Shown: positions 52,347-59,295 of the stretch, in pieces | How the letters are laid out: each line of letters opens with the position of its first letter | Position numbering within the stretch: position 1 is the first letter of the stretch | NCBI GenBank assembly: GCA_044226785.1 | Contig: JBGAGK010000007.1 | Span: 85,285 to 149,284 of the forward strand | Direction: 5' to 3' | From: TMP-86 sp039807285 | GTDB taxonomy: Bacteria > Pseudomonadota > Gammaproteobacteria > Steroidobacterales > Steroidobacteraceae | DNA length: 64,000 nucleotides | Notes under the pieces: generated by a model | What the model was told of the DNA's origin: nothing | The model's input: the letters and a program-made list of their open reading frames with translations, nothing else | Database searches by the model: none | Position numbers and translations under genes: made by a program

Positions 52347-52491
52347 GGCGGGATTGCCTGCTGGGCGCTCCCCAACACGGCGCGCGCAGCGGTCAAGGAT
52401 CGAAGACCGCCGCAGGCGGCGACCGCGTCCGCGGTCGTCCTTGACGGCGAGCACGGCGTGTTACGCTGAAAGCCCCTCCAGGCAATCCCGC
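52347..52491 (-). ncRNA. Structured leader element, copy A (upstream of radC)
   Basis: Read on the minus strand it is bounded by GCGGGATTGCC and GGCAATCCCGCC. Inside are an AACACG/CGTGTT stem, a GTCAAGGA/TCCTTGAC stem, and two hairpins, GACCGC-GGAC-GCGGTC and CCGCC-TGC-GGCGG. It ends ~21 nt before the radC ATG. Compared with copies B and C the first hairpin has a compensated C-G for G-C change. Confidence 0.8.
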
Positions 52492-52570
52492 TTTCTTCTT
52501 CTCGTTCTGGCGCTCCGGCGGGACAAAAAAATGGGAGAGAGCACCGAAGCGGCGCCCTCTCCCGAGAATC

Positions 52571-53398
52571 TCAAGCAGCGAGCAGCCCCGAGGCCAGATC
52601 CCACAGGCCACTGTTGATGCGCACGTCCTCGCGAATCGAACTGATGCGCCGCGTGCGAGTCAGCCGTCCCGTCGCCGACCGCCGGCTCAGGCCGCCGCTC
52701 ATCAGGTTCTCCTGCACACGGTTCAGCACACTCCACAGGTCGTTGCCGGCATCGTCCAGGCGACGCACTGACAGCAACGCGGCAGGCTGCATGTCGGCCT
52801 GTCGTGCATCATCAAATCGAAGGGCCAGCGCTCGATCCGCGAAGTCGTACTGCTCGTCCTTGAACAGCTGCCGATGCTCCATGCGCTCGACCTGACCAGC
52901 CAGCGACTCGAAGCGTTCCGCGATATTCAGTGCGGCGGCGACGACCTCATCCACGACGTTGCCGCGATGAGACACGCAGTAGGCCGGGAAGGCACCCCGC
53001 GAGACGATCATTCCGTTGGTGCAGACGACGCGGAACAGTCCCATGCGCAGCTGGTAGGCGCTGCTGCCATCGTGGCTGTTGAGAAACACGATCTCCGGAA
53101 TGCTGTCGCGCAGCTGGACGGTCTCGTAGCGACGACGCAGCCGCAGGATGTGACGCGCATGCACCGGACTGCCACGCCGCGAGATTGCCTGGCGCGCATC
53201 GACGGGCACGAACCCGGCGCTCATCAATCCCGACAACACGCGCTCGGTGGGGATGAACGTGTACTTCGAACTCAGGCGCTGATGCGCCGTCGGCGCGAAC
53301 ACGGCCGGCACCTTGGCACGCAGCGCGTCGAGCGACAGAGAATCCGTGAAGACACTGGACACGGTGGAGAACGTCAGCGAGTTGGAAACGGCGTTCAT
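52571..53398 (-). CDS. DUF932-domain protein
   Basis: A 275-aa protein from the ATG at 53398 (GAGG 8 nt upstream). The DUF932 pattern is clear: AHQRLSSKYTFIPTERVLSGLMSAGFVPVDARQA, ARHILRLRRRYE, PEIVFLNSHDGSSAYQLRMGLFRVVCTNGMIVSRGAF and an ending with GLWDLASGLLAA. These proteins are common on plasmids and integrative elements next to RadC and antirestriction genes. Function unknown. Preceded by structured leader copy B. Confidence 0.9.
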   Translation of the reverse strand: MNAVSNSLTFSTVSSVFTDSLSLDALRAKVPAVFAPTAHQRLSSKYTFIPTERVLSGLMSAGFVPVDARQAISRRGSPVHARHILRLRRRYETVQLRDSIPEIVFLNSHDGSSAYQLRMGLFRVVCTNGMIVSRGAFPAYCVSHRGNVVDEVVAAALNIAERFESLAGQVERMEHRQLFKDEQYDFADRALALRFDDARQADMQPAALLSVRRLDDAGNDLWSVLNRVQENLMSGGLSRRSATGRLTRTRRISSIREDVRINSGLWDLASGLLAA

Positions 53399-53422
53399 GA
53401 TTCGATCCTCGATTTGATCTGG

Positions 53423-53563
53423 GGCGGGATTGCCCCGCGCTCCCACCCTCACGACGCGCGCAGCCGTCAAGGATCGAATACCGCCGCAGGCGGCGAGCGC
53501 TCCGCGCTCGTCCTTGACGGGGAGCACGTCGTGATAGGCTCGCCACACACAGACAATCCCGCC
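53423..53563 (-). ncRNA. Structured leader element, copy B (upstream of the DUF932 gene)
   Basis: Same plan as copy A: GGCGGGATTG...GGCAATCCCGCC closing ends, a TCACGACG/CGTCGTGA stem (8 bp), GTCAAGGA/TCCTTGAC, hairpins GAGCGC-GGA-GCGCTC (loop shortened) and CCGCC-TGC-GGCGG. It ends ~24 nt before the ATG. Confidence 0.8.
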
Positions 53564-53624
53564 CTCCTCCTTCCGATCCTTCAGCGCGCCGGCCAACCGA
53601 GCAGACCAGCGCGCCGAGCCACCC

Positions 53625-54044
53625 TCAATCGATGGCCGCGAAGATCGCACTCGCTTCGACGTGATCCTTCGCGTACTCGACGAGCCAGTGGTAGTGCCGA
53701 CTGAAATTATCGGTGGTGTACTCGAAGGACAGATGGCTGAAGGCGAACAGGCACACCGTAATGCCCGCCGCATCAGCGCTCATGCGCCCACGGAATCCGT
53801 TGCCGTAGACAGTGAGTTCGTAGCTGTCTTCGGGTGGGCTCATGTAGAACCCGCCATTGCTCAGTTCGAAGAACTGCCACATGCCGCCGTCATAGGACGG
53901 GCAGAACTGCGACAGGAAGTCGTAGATGCGACCCTCGACGGTGAGCATGTGCATGCCGAAGTGCCGTGGGAGCGCCCCAAGACGGGCGTGCTCCGGCACC
54001 GGCCAGGCTTCAACCCTCTCGACGGTCGTGGTGGAAGTGTTCAT
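53625..54044 (-). CDS. klcA: ArdB/KlcA-type antirestriction protein
   Basis: A 139-aa protein from the ATG at 54044. The family signature is FLSQFCPSYDGGMWQFFELSNGGFYMSP, then YGNGFRGRMSADAAGITVCLFAFSHLSFEYTTDNFSRHYHWLVEYAKDHVEASAIFAAID. ArdB/KlcA proteins protect incoming plasmids or ICEs from type I restriction. Length is normal. Preceded by structured leader copy C. Confidence 0.93.
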   Translation of the reverse strand: MNTSTTTVERVEAWPVPEHARLGALPRHFGMHMLTVEGRIYDFLSQFCPSYDGGMWQFFELSNGGFYMSPPEDSYELTVYGNGFRGRMSADAAGITVCLFAFSHLSFEYTTDNFSRHYHWLVEYAKDHVEASAIFAAID

Positions 54045-54064
54045 GGATGTTCTCCGAATTCTCG

Positions 54065-54202
54065 GGCGGGATTGCCCGTGTCCGAAGATCACGGCGCGCG
54101 CAGGGGTCAAGGATCGAAGACCGCCGCAGGCGGCGAGCGCCTCCGCGCTCGTCCTTGACGCCGAGCACGGCGTGACAGGCTGCGCACTTCAGTAATCCCG
54201 CC
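54065..54202 (-). ncRNA. Structured leader element, copy C (upstream of the antirestriction gene)
   Basis: Bounded by GGCGGGATT and GGCAATCCCGCC. It contains a TCACG/CGTGA stem, GTCAAGGA/TCCTTGAC, GAGCGC-GGAG-GCGCTC and CCGCC-TGC-GGCGG. It ends ~20 nt before the klcA ATG. A GGA in the apical loop of the first hairpin is kept in all three copies. Confidence 0.8.
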
Positions 54203-54282
54203 CTCCTGGTTCTGCAACTCTTCCGTCAGACTTCTGCGGGAATACATCCGAACGGCGGCCACGCACCATCAGGGAGAAGGAC

Positions 54283-54423
54283 ATGCGCTGCTCGATGACG
54301 AGACAGCCGCTGCGTGACACGTCGGACGTCATCTACGATGACGGCGATTCGTGTCGTGCTTTGCAGTCATTCTCGATCGCGACGGTAGGGCGCTCGTTCG
54401 TGAGTCGAACGGATAGCGCTTAG
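54283..54423 (+). CDS. Possible 46-aa protein
   Basis: The ATG at 54283 is preceded by GGGAGAAGG with good spacing, and the frame runs to TAG at 54421, converging with the DUF6527 gene. The sequence (MRCSMTRQPLRDTSDVIYDDGDSCRALQS...) is not recognisable. The ribosome site is the main support. Confidence 0.3.
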   Translation: MRCSMTRQPLRDTSDVIYDDGDSCRALQSFSIATVGRSFVSRTDSA

Positions 54424-54881
54424 CCCAGCCACGCCTTCAGCCACTTCGCAAGCCATTCCAGCCTGTCTGCCTGCTGACCACGACCGCGCGGAGCCAACTC
54501 CGGGTTTGCTTCCACCTGTTTCGCTCTCGCTTTGTTGGAACTCAGAAAGTAGGCGTCCTTGCGCGCATGATCGAAGGTTCGGATTCGGTCGATCTTCCAT
54601 TGCTCCATATCGCCTGCCCATTCGACGCGGCCGAGGCGAATCCAGTAGTGAGACCGGCATGCAAAACTCCAGTTTCCAACCGAGGGAAATAGTGTCACGC
54701 CGCCGCGCTCAATTGTCAGCGCCCAATCTGTCGGGTTCAGCGGCGTCACGACTTCTTCGCCGCACCCGCAGCAGCAAAGATGCGAGGCCGTGCTGTATTC
54801 GCGTGAGACGTAAAGAACACCCGGATCAAGCTGTTCAGGGATGTACTGAACGAAGGAGGGGACGATGCGCGCCTGCCTCAT
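54420..54881 (-). CDS. DUF6527-type zinc protein of a ubiquitin-like operon
   Basis: A 153-aa protein, overlapping the E1-like gene by 4 nt (ATGA). Likely metal ligands are the Cys cluster HLCCCGCGEEVVTPL (residues ~34-41) and CRSHYWIRLGRVEW (residue ~75), around PTDWALTIERGGVTLFPSVGNWSFACRSHYW. The C-terminus is basic and Trp-rich. DUF6527 proteins are found next to bacterial ubiquitin-like/E1 pairs and are thought to act as zinc-dependent peptidases or accessory factors. No separate JAB peptidase is present, so this is the best candidate for Ubl processing (inference). Confidence 0.78.
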   Translation of the reverse strand: MRQARIVPSFVQYIPEQLDPGVLYVSREYSTASHLCCCGCGEEVVTPLNPTDWALTIERGGVTLFPSVGNWSFACRSHYWIRLGRVEWAGDMEQWKIDRIRTFDHARKDAYFLSSNKARAKQVEANPELAPRGRGQQADRLEWLAKWLKAWLG

Positions 54882-56065
54882 GACGCATCCGTCTCGTCGC
54901 GCGTCAACTGGTGCGCGTTCAGCGCGTAGGCTGACTGGTGCTCCTTATATATGTCCTGATAGAAGCCGCAGAACTTCTTCCATTTGATGACGGCCATTAT
55001 CGCGTTCAGGGCGTTCATGTCGGCGACCTGGATGTTGCTCTTATAGAGATCGTCGACCACGGATTCCTCGGTCGAAACATGCCGGAAGAAGTGATCCGAA
55101 CGGCCCGGCTCCACGAGCGTTGCGCGGGCCGTTCCGATGATGGCCTCCTCTTCTCTGATCAGTTCGAGCTCCATCCCTGCATCGATGAACGGCACACCCC
55201 CGGTGATCAGTAACTCGGCCACAAGCCTCCGCACCGCCGGTTTATCGACGCAGACAAAAACGAAGTCGAAGTCTTTCAACTGCGCCACCGTGGCGTCGTT
55301 GATGAACTCGGCATGCGGCACGATGCCGCGCCGCATCTGGCCGTAAATTCGCGTGTAGTAGTCCACCTTGAACGGCTTGGACAGCAGTGTCTCCAGCGAC
55401 GCCGCGCCGGGCGCGCGGAACGCGTTGTGCTGCAGGAACAGATCGCCGTCGAACAGGTGGATCTCCTGCACCGACGTCTTCGCGGTCTGATCCAGCACAT
55501 ACGCGCCAGTGCCGCCAAGGCCGATGATCGCAACGCGCCGCATCGCCAGCTTCGCGCTGACCGCAGCGATCCCCGCACGGCTGGAAGCTGAATCCGTGTA
55601 AAGAAAGACCGATTCTTCCTCGGTTGCCGGAATCGGCCTGCACGTTCGCGCCGTGGCCTCGGGGTCGATGGCGCGCGCCTGGTGGGACAGAATGTCAGCG
55701 TAGGCGATCATCTTGGCGTGGTAGTCAGCGTAGCCGCCGGACGGCTTTGACGAGAACTGGAAATCGACGTCGACCCCGGGACACAGGCTCTGCTTGCCCG
55801 CACGGACATTGATTCCCGTCAGGTGCGATCCGTCGCGATTGCAGGGCAGTTCGCCAGTGAACCAGACCTGATGATCGTCGGGGCGCTGCGTGGTCTCGCC
55901 GCTCAGAGTCAGGCTGGTCACGAGCGCACCGCGCGCCACTTCACGTCGCGCGTTCACGTAGGGGATCGAACGGAGCAGCAGGAGCCCGCTCCGCACCTCG
56001 ACCTCGTAGCCTTCATCCTGAAGGCGCTTCAGGTCCGCGTTACGACTGATCAGTCTTGCGGACAT
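54878..56065 (-). CDS. E1-like ThiF-family adenylyltransferase with N-terminal E2-like/DUF6791 region
   Basis: A 395-aa protein. The ThiF/E1 domain starts at ~175: AMRRVAIIGLGGTGAYVLDQTAKTSVQEIHLFDGDLFLQHNAFRAPGA, with the GxGGxG ATP loop and the acidic D-x-D-like strand end, then DFDFVFVCVDKPAVRRLVAELLITGGVPFIDAGMEL. The first ~150 residues (EGYEVEVRSGLLLLRSIPYVNARREVARGALVTSL...GETTQRPDDHQVWFTGELPC) form a separate domain of the DUF6791 type, which may serve as a built-in E2. It overlaps the Ubl gene by 26 nt. It should adenylate and carry the Ubl C-terminus. Confidence 0.85.
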   Translation of the reverse strand: MSARLISRNADLKRLQDEGYEVEVRSGLLLLRSIPYVNARREVARGALVTSLTLSGETTQRPDDHQVWFTGELPCNRDGSHLTGINVRAGKQSLCPGVDVDFQFSSKPSGGYADYHAKMIAYADILSHQARAIDPEATARTCRPIPATEEESVFLYTDSASSRAGIAAVSAKLAMRRVAIIGLGGTGAYVLDQTAKTSVQEIHLFDGDLFLQHNAFRAPGAASLETLLSKPFKVDYYTRIYGQMRRGIVPHAEFINDATVAQLKDFDFVFVCVDKPAVRRLVAELLITGGVPFIDAGMELELIREEEAIIGTARATLVEPGRSDHFFRHVSTEESVVDDLYKSNIQVADMNALNAIMAVIKWKKFCGFYQDIYKEHQSAYALNAHQLTRDETDAS

Positions 56066-56321
56066 TGAACACCATTTTGTCCTTCACCACGATCTCGTCA
56101 CCGGCAACCATCGTCCCGTCGTTTCCGTGCGGGTACGAATACGTCACGGTGAATACGACCGTGTCCGAAGGAACCTCGCCCGGAAACGCCAACTGGACGA
56201 CTTCGAGATACGTCAGCTTGTGCTGATGAACCCCGCGGCGGCGGCCATTGACGATGATCGTGTGGCTCTTGTCATGGGCGGGCCGATGGTCTGCATGCAC
56301 TTCTTGGTGGGGGATACTCAT
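56040..56321 (-). CDS. Ubiquitin-like (multiubiquitin-family) beta-grasp protein
   Basis: A 93-aa protein from the ATG at 56321 (GAGG 6 nt upstream). One beta-grasp unit is visible: HTIIVNGRRRGVHQHKLTYLEVVQLAFPGEVPSDTVVFTVTYSYPHGNDGTMVAGDEIVVKDKMVFNVRKTDQS. The pattern I-VNG, LTYxEVVxLAF, VxYxxG, GDExVVKDxMxFNVxxTxxS is that of the multiubiquitin family, here as a single copy after a ~19-residue polar tail. There is no C-terminal diglycine; the chain ends TDQS, so processing or a different linkage is needed. Confidence 0.82.
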   Translation of the reverse strand: MSIPHQEVHADHRPAHDKSHTIIVNGRRRGVHQHKLTYLEVVQLAFPGEVPSDTVVFTVTYSYPHGNDGTMVAGDEIVVKDKMVFNVRKTDQS

Positions 56322-56355
56322 GTCTCACCTCTCTGGTTGCTGTCGAACACTGGTT

Positions 56356-56592
56356 TCATCCCTTCGGCGGGTAGGAATCGGGTCCATGGCTGTCGCTGCT
56401 GCCAATCCGCCCGTCCTGGTTATGGATTCGAAGCTCGGTACCGTGATTCCGGCTGACCACGCGGGCCTAGTCGACGGCGCTCTGCTTCGTGTCGTGGTGG
56501 CTGCTGGCGCGCTCGCCGCCGCCCCGCTTAACGTTCCAGCCACCGCCGGGACTCGGCACGACGTGATGTGTTTCTGGTCCTCGTTTAGGCAT
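56356..56592 (-). pseudogene. DUF2188 protein gene with in-frame amber at codon 42
   Basis: From the ATG at 56592 (GGAGG 8 nt upstream): MPKRGPETHHVVPSPGGGWNVKRGGGERASSHHDTKQSAVD, then TAG (56469-56467), then ARVVSRNHGTELRIHNQDGRIGSSDSHGPDSYPPKG and TGA. Both halves are typical DUF2188 in one frame, so only a single codon is wrong. It is the first gene of the Ubl operon, 35 bp before the Ubl start. It is either a recent nonsense allele or read through by a suppressor. Confidence 0.85.
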
Positions 56593-56675
56593 TCTCTTGC
56601 CCTCCAGGAAAAATAGAAGTACAAAAAGTATCGCTACTACGAACTTTAGGTTAGCAGGGCCTGGTTTCGGTAGTC

Positions 56676-56694
56676 AAGCATTTCTTATATGCTT
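56676..56694. promoter_or_regulatory. Candidate operator between the Ubl operon and the XRE gene
   Basis: AAGCAT-N7-ATGCTT is an inverted repeat in the most AT-rich stretch of the neighbourhood (56605-56715), 26 bp before the XRE start and ~85 bp before the DUF2188 start on the other strand. It is well placed for the XRE protein to control both directions. Confidence 0.5.
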
Positions 56695-56720
56695 ATTCCG
56701 AACTACGTCTGGAGAACCGG

Positions 56721-57044
56721 ATGATCACACCGCTAGGCAAGAAAATCAGACAGCTACGCAAAGACAAGGGACTCACGCTGGAGCAGCTCGCCGACCAGTC
56801 GAATTCGAGCAAGAGCTACATCTGGGAGCTTGAGAACAAGGACCCGCCTCGCCCCTCCGCAGAAAAGGTCGCAGCGATAGCGTCAGCGCTGGACGTCACG
56901 GCGGATTACCTACTTGGCAATTCGCCGAAGGCCCCTGATGTCGCCGTACTGGATCAGGCCTTCTTCCGCGACTACCAGAACCTCGGAGACGAGGACAAAG
57001 AGCGCCTTAGATCGATCGTAAAGACCTGGAAGAGGAGCGAATGA
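56721..57044 (+). CDS. XRE-family helix-turn-helix repressor
   Basis: A 107-aa protein with a classical HTH: LGKKIRQLRKDKGLTLEQLADQSNSSKSYIWELENKDPPRPSAEKVAAIASALDVTADYLLG, followed by a short helical tail (DKERLRSIVKTWKR). The start is preceded by GGAGAACC. It overlaps the ImmA-type peptidase gene by 4 nt (ATGA), the ImmR/ImmA arrangement in which the peptidase destroys the repressor on a stress signal. Confidence 0.93.
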   Translation: MITPLGKKIRQLRKDKGLTLEQLADQSNSSKSYIWELENKDPPRPSAEKVAAIASALDVTADYLLGNSPKAPDVAVLDQAFFRDYQNLGDEDKERLRSIVKTWKRSE

Positions 57045-57943
57045 CCAAGCCGCGTGCGCCGACCCGATGGGCCACTGACATCTCCAGCATCCTGAACAAG
57101 GTGCTGGGCAGCGATCATTTCCCTATCAAGGTCGCCGACATCGCGAAAGAATACTCGCGCAAGGTCTTCCCGGACGATCCCATCACACGTGTCGAGGGGA
57201 CGCCGCTCAACAGCTTCGACGGCGCACTGCTTCGGGCAGGCTCAAAGGAATGGGGCATCGTCTACAACAACGCCATCATCTCGACGGGCCGTATCAATTT
57301 CACGCTCGCGCACGAGTTCGGGCATTACCTGATCCACCGCTTCGCGCATCCGGACGGCATGCGCTGCGGCGACCAGGACATGGTCAGATGGGAATCTGAC
57401 TACCGTCAGATGGAGCAGGAAGCGAATACGTTCGCCGCCTACCTTTTGATGCCTTTCGACGACTATCGCCGCCAGATCGACGCGCGCTCTGCCGTCGATT
57501 TCGATGCGCTGTCGCATTGCGCGGATCGTTACGAAGTATCCCTCGTCGCCGCAGCCCTGCGCTGGATCGACTATACGGAACGCCGCGCCGTGCTCGTCTG
57601 CGCACGCGACGGCTACATTCTGTGGGCGCGATCCAGCAAGCTGGCGCTGAGGACGGCGGCGTTTTTCCGCACTTCCCGCGGTCCGATCCCGCTCCCGGAT
57701 CGATCTGTCGCTGCACGTCGCTTGATGATCCCGAACTCACGCGCGCCAACCGATCACCCGCCTGGGGTCTGGTTCGCCGAGCCTTGCGTCGAAATGACAG
57801 TGTTCGCGGACAATTACGATTTCAGCGTTTCGCTGCTTCAGTTGCCGTCGGATAGTGGTCGCTTGCACTTCGGAAGCGACGACGAAGAGCCGACCGAAGA
57901 CCTCGCCGATGTCATCCGCAGCAATCACGGCCTTACCGGCTGA
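57041..57943 (+). CDS. ImmA/IrrE-family metallopeptidase
   Basis: A 300-aa protein with the zinc motif NFTLAHEFGHYLIHR (HExxH) at ~93 and the third ligand region EQEANTFAAYLLMP. The C-terminal ~150 residues are an extra domain often seen in this family. It probably cleaves the XRE repressor encoded just upstream and so switches on the divergent operon or the element. Confidence 0.92.
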   Translation: MTKPRAPTRWATDISSILNKVLGSDHFPIKVADIAKEYSRKVFPDDPITRVEGTPLNSFDGALLRAGSKEWGIVYNNAIISTGRINFTLAHEFGHYLIHRFAHPDGMRCGDQDMVRWESDYRQMEQEANTFAAYLLMPFDDYRRQIDARSAVDFDALSHCADRYEVSLVAAALRWIDYTERRAVLVCARDGYILWARSSKLALRTAAFFRTSRGPIPLPDRSVAARRLMIPNSRAPTDHPPGVWFAEPCVEMTVFADNYDFSVSLLQLPSDSGRLHFGSDDEEPTEDLADVIRSNHGLTG

Positions 57944-57955
57944 GGTCCGGCGATT

Positions 57956-58405
57956 GTGACGCAGTATCGACTCACATCCCAGATCGTCAGCCGCTCTATG
58001 GCGCGAACGTGGGACGCCGCCAAGCTCGAATGGGAGCTCAAGGAAATCTACGAATCCGAAGAACCCGAGACCTGCCTCTGCGGCCACTTTCCTATCATTG
58101 AGCTCTGCGTCCTTGGCAACAAGCTGAACCACAACAGCGCTACCGTCGGTAACTGTTGCGTCAAGAAGTTCATCGGCCTTCCGTCAGACAGGATATTCCA
58201 GGCCGTGAAGCGCATCAGGAAGGATGGAGCGAAATCCCTCAACGCCGAAGCGGTCGACTACGCCTTCAATCGAGGGTGGCTTACCGACTGGGAGAGGGGT
58301 TTCTATTTCGACATCATGCGCAAGAGGAAGTTGTCACCAAAGCAGGCGGCGAAGAAGGCACAAATCAACGAGAGGTATCTCTTCAACATGAAGCATCGCA
58401 AATAG
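57956..58405 (+). CDS. Uncharacterised zinc-binding-type protein (149 aa)
   Basis: Starts at the GTG at 57956 (GAGG 9 nt upstream; an ATG at 57998 in frame lacks a site). Residues ~38-70 hold CLCGHFPIIELCVLGNKLNHNSATVGNCCVKKFIGL, with CxCGHxPI and CC pairs that could bind zinc. The C-terminal half is basic and helical (LSPKQAAKKAQINERYLFNMKHRK). It follows the ImmA gene by 12 bp and is probably co-transcribed with it. Family not recognised. Confidence 0.65.
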   Translation: MTQYRLTSQIVSRSMARTWDAAKLEWELKEIYESEEPETCLCGHFPIIELCVLGNKLNHNSATVGNCCVKKFIGLPSDRIFQAVKRIRKDGAKSLNAEAVDYAFNRGWLTDWERGFYFDIMRKRKLSPKQAAKKAQINERYLFNMKHRK

Positions 58406-58650
58406 GATCGAGTGGTGTTCAATGATGGCGCCCTACGCTTACCTGACATATCCATGCGGCATTACAAGTAGAAATCGACAGTATTCCTTGCTGGGGAAGT
58501 GAGACCACCGGCTTTCCGTAGGCTTGGGTGTGTTGATTACTGCGCTTCATAACAAAGAGTATTTGGAGGCGATGTGGAGTAAGCATCAAAGGCGGAGCGC
58601 AGTCTTAGTTTGGACTCTATTGGCCCCACTACGATCGTTCCCAATCCGAG

Positions 58651-59289
58651 TCAGCGGGTAGGATCATCGCGATTCGTTGCCCGGCTGGCGCGGGCCTGCC
58701 CCTCCCCAATCACGCGCGGCTCCTGGACCGGCGCGCCGTTCCTAACGGACGCCGCCATCACCGCCTTGACGCGTGTGACGAACAACTCTCTATCTTGCAG
58801 ATCGCGGATATGTCGCCCTGCGTATTGCTGAGCTACATGCAGACTGATGAACGCGCTGCGCAGCTCGGGCCGTTCGGTCATTGCCTGCTTGCCCTCCAGA
58901 CGGTCTTTCACCGCGCGCTCTGCACTTAGTATGGACTTGGCGAGATAGGTGACTTCCTCCACCCGCCAGCGCGCGCGGTAGAACGTGCGCTGGCGATCCG
59001 TTGTGCGCTCTCCGTCCCGCGACGGAATCGTCACTCGCTCCGAACCCACGCGCTGTACGCCAATTATGTCACCAATCTTCGGCTGCGATTCCGATCGCGC
59101 GATAGCGCGTTCGAGATCTGTGCCCCACAGCGTTTCCTTGCCGCGACTGGTCAGCAGTGTCAGGTAGTAGGACGGGCTGCCGGTCGGTTGGAACTGGTAG
59201 TTCGCCTTGCCGTGTTCCTGAAGGCGTCCGGTGATGATCTCGCCGCGCTGGCCGCGCGGCGGTGAACTCGATGAACGCCGGTCGCTCAC
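58651..59289 (-). CDS. ICE-associated protein, paralogue of the C-terminal half of its neighbour
   Basis: A 212-aa protein starting at the GTG at 59289, 6 bp after the upstream gene. GRLQEHGKANYQFQPTGSPSYYLTLLTSRGKETLWGTDLERAIARSESQPKIGDIIGVQRVGSERVTI matches GRLVDHGAAPYAHDPKQAMSYFVCVETARGDREIWGVDLERAFRQSLSTPGIGDEIGVRSVGRQPVTV of the next gene. Both then share a helical stretch. Such domains accompany conjugative relaxase proteins. The 245-bp gap to its left (58406-58650) holds no supported gene. Confidence 0.7.
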   Translation of the reverse strand: MSDRRSSSSPPRGQRGEIITGRLQEHGKANYQFQPTGSPSYYLTLLTSRGKETLWGTDLERAIARSESQPKIGDIIGVQRVGSERVTIPSRDGERTTDRQRTFYRARWRVEEVTYLAKSILSAERAVKDRLEGKQAMTERPELRSAFISLHVAQQYAGRHIRDLQDRELFVTRVKAVMAASVRNGAPVQEPRVIGEGQARASRATNRDDPTR

Positions 59290-59295
59290 GGCTGC

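Noticed and set aside
52347..54202. The three repeated leaders as a CRISPR or REP array
   Set aside because: Copies are ~500-950 bp apart, each placed just before a gene start on the same strand, with no spacers; a leader RNA fits better.
58567..58665. Small plus-strand frame with GGAGG before ATG (about 29 aa)
   Set aside because: Short, overlaps the end of the convergent ICE gene, no recognisable pattern; too weak to list.
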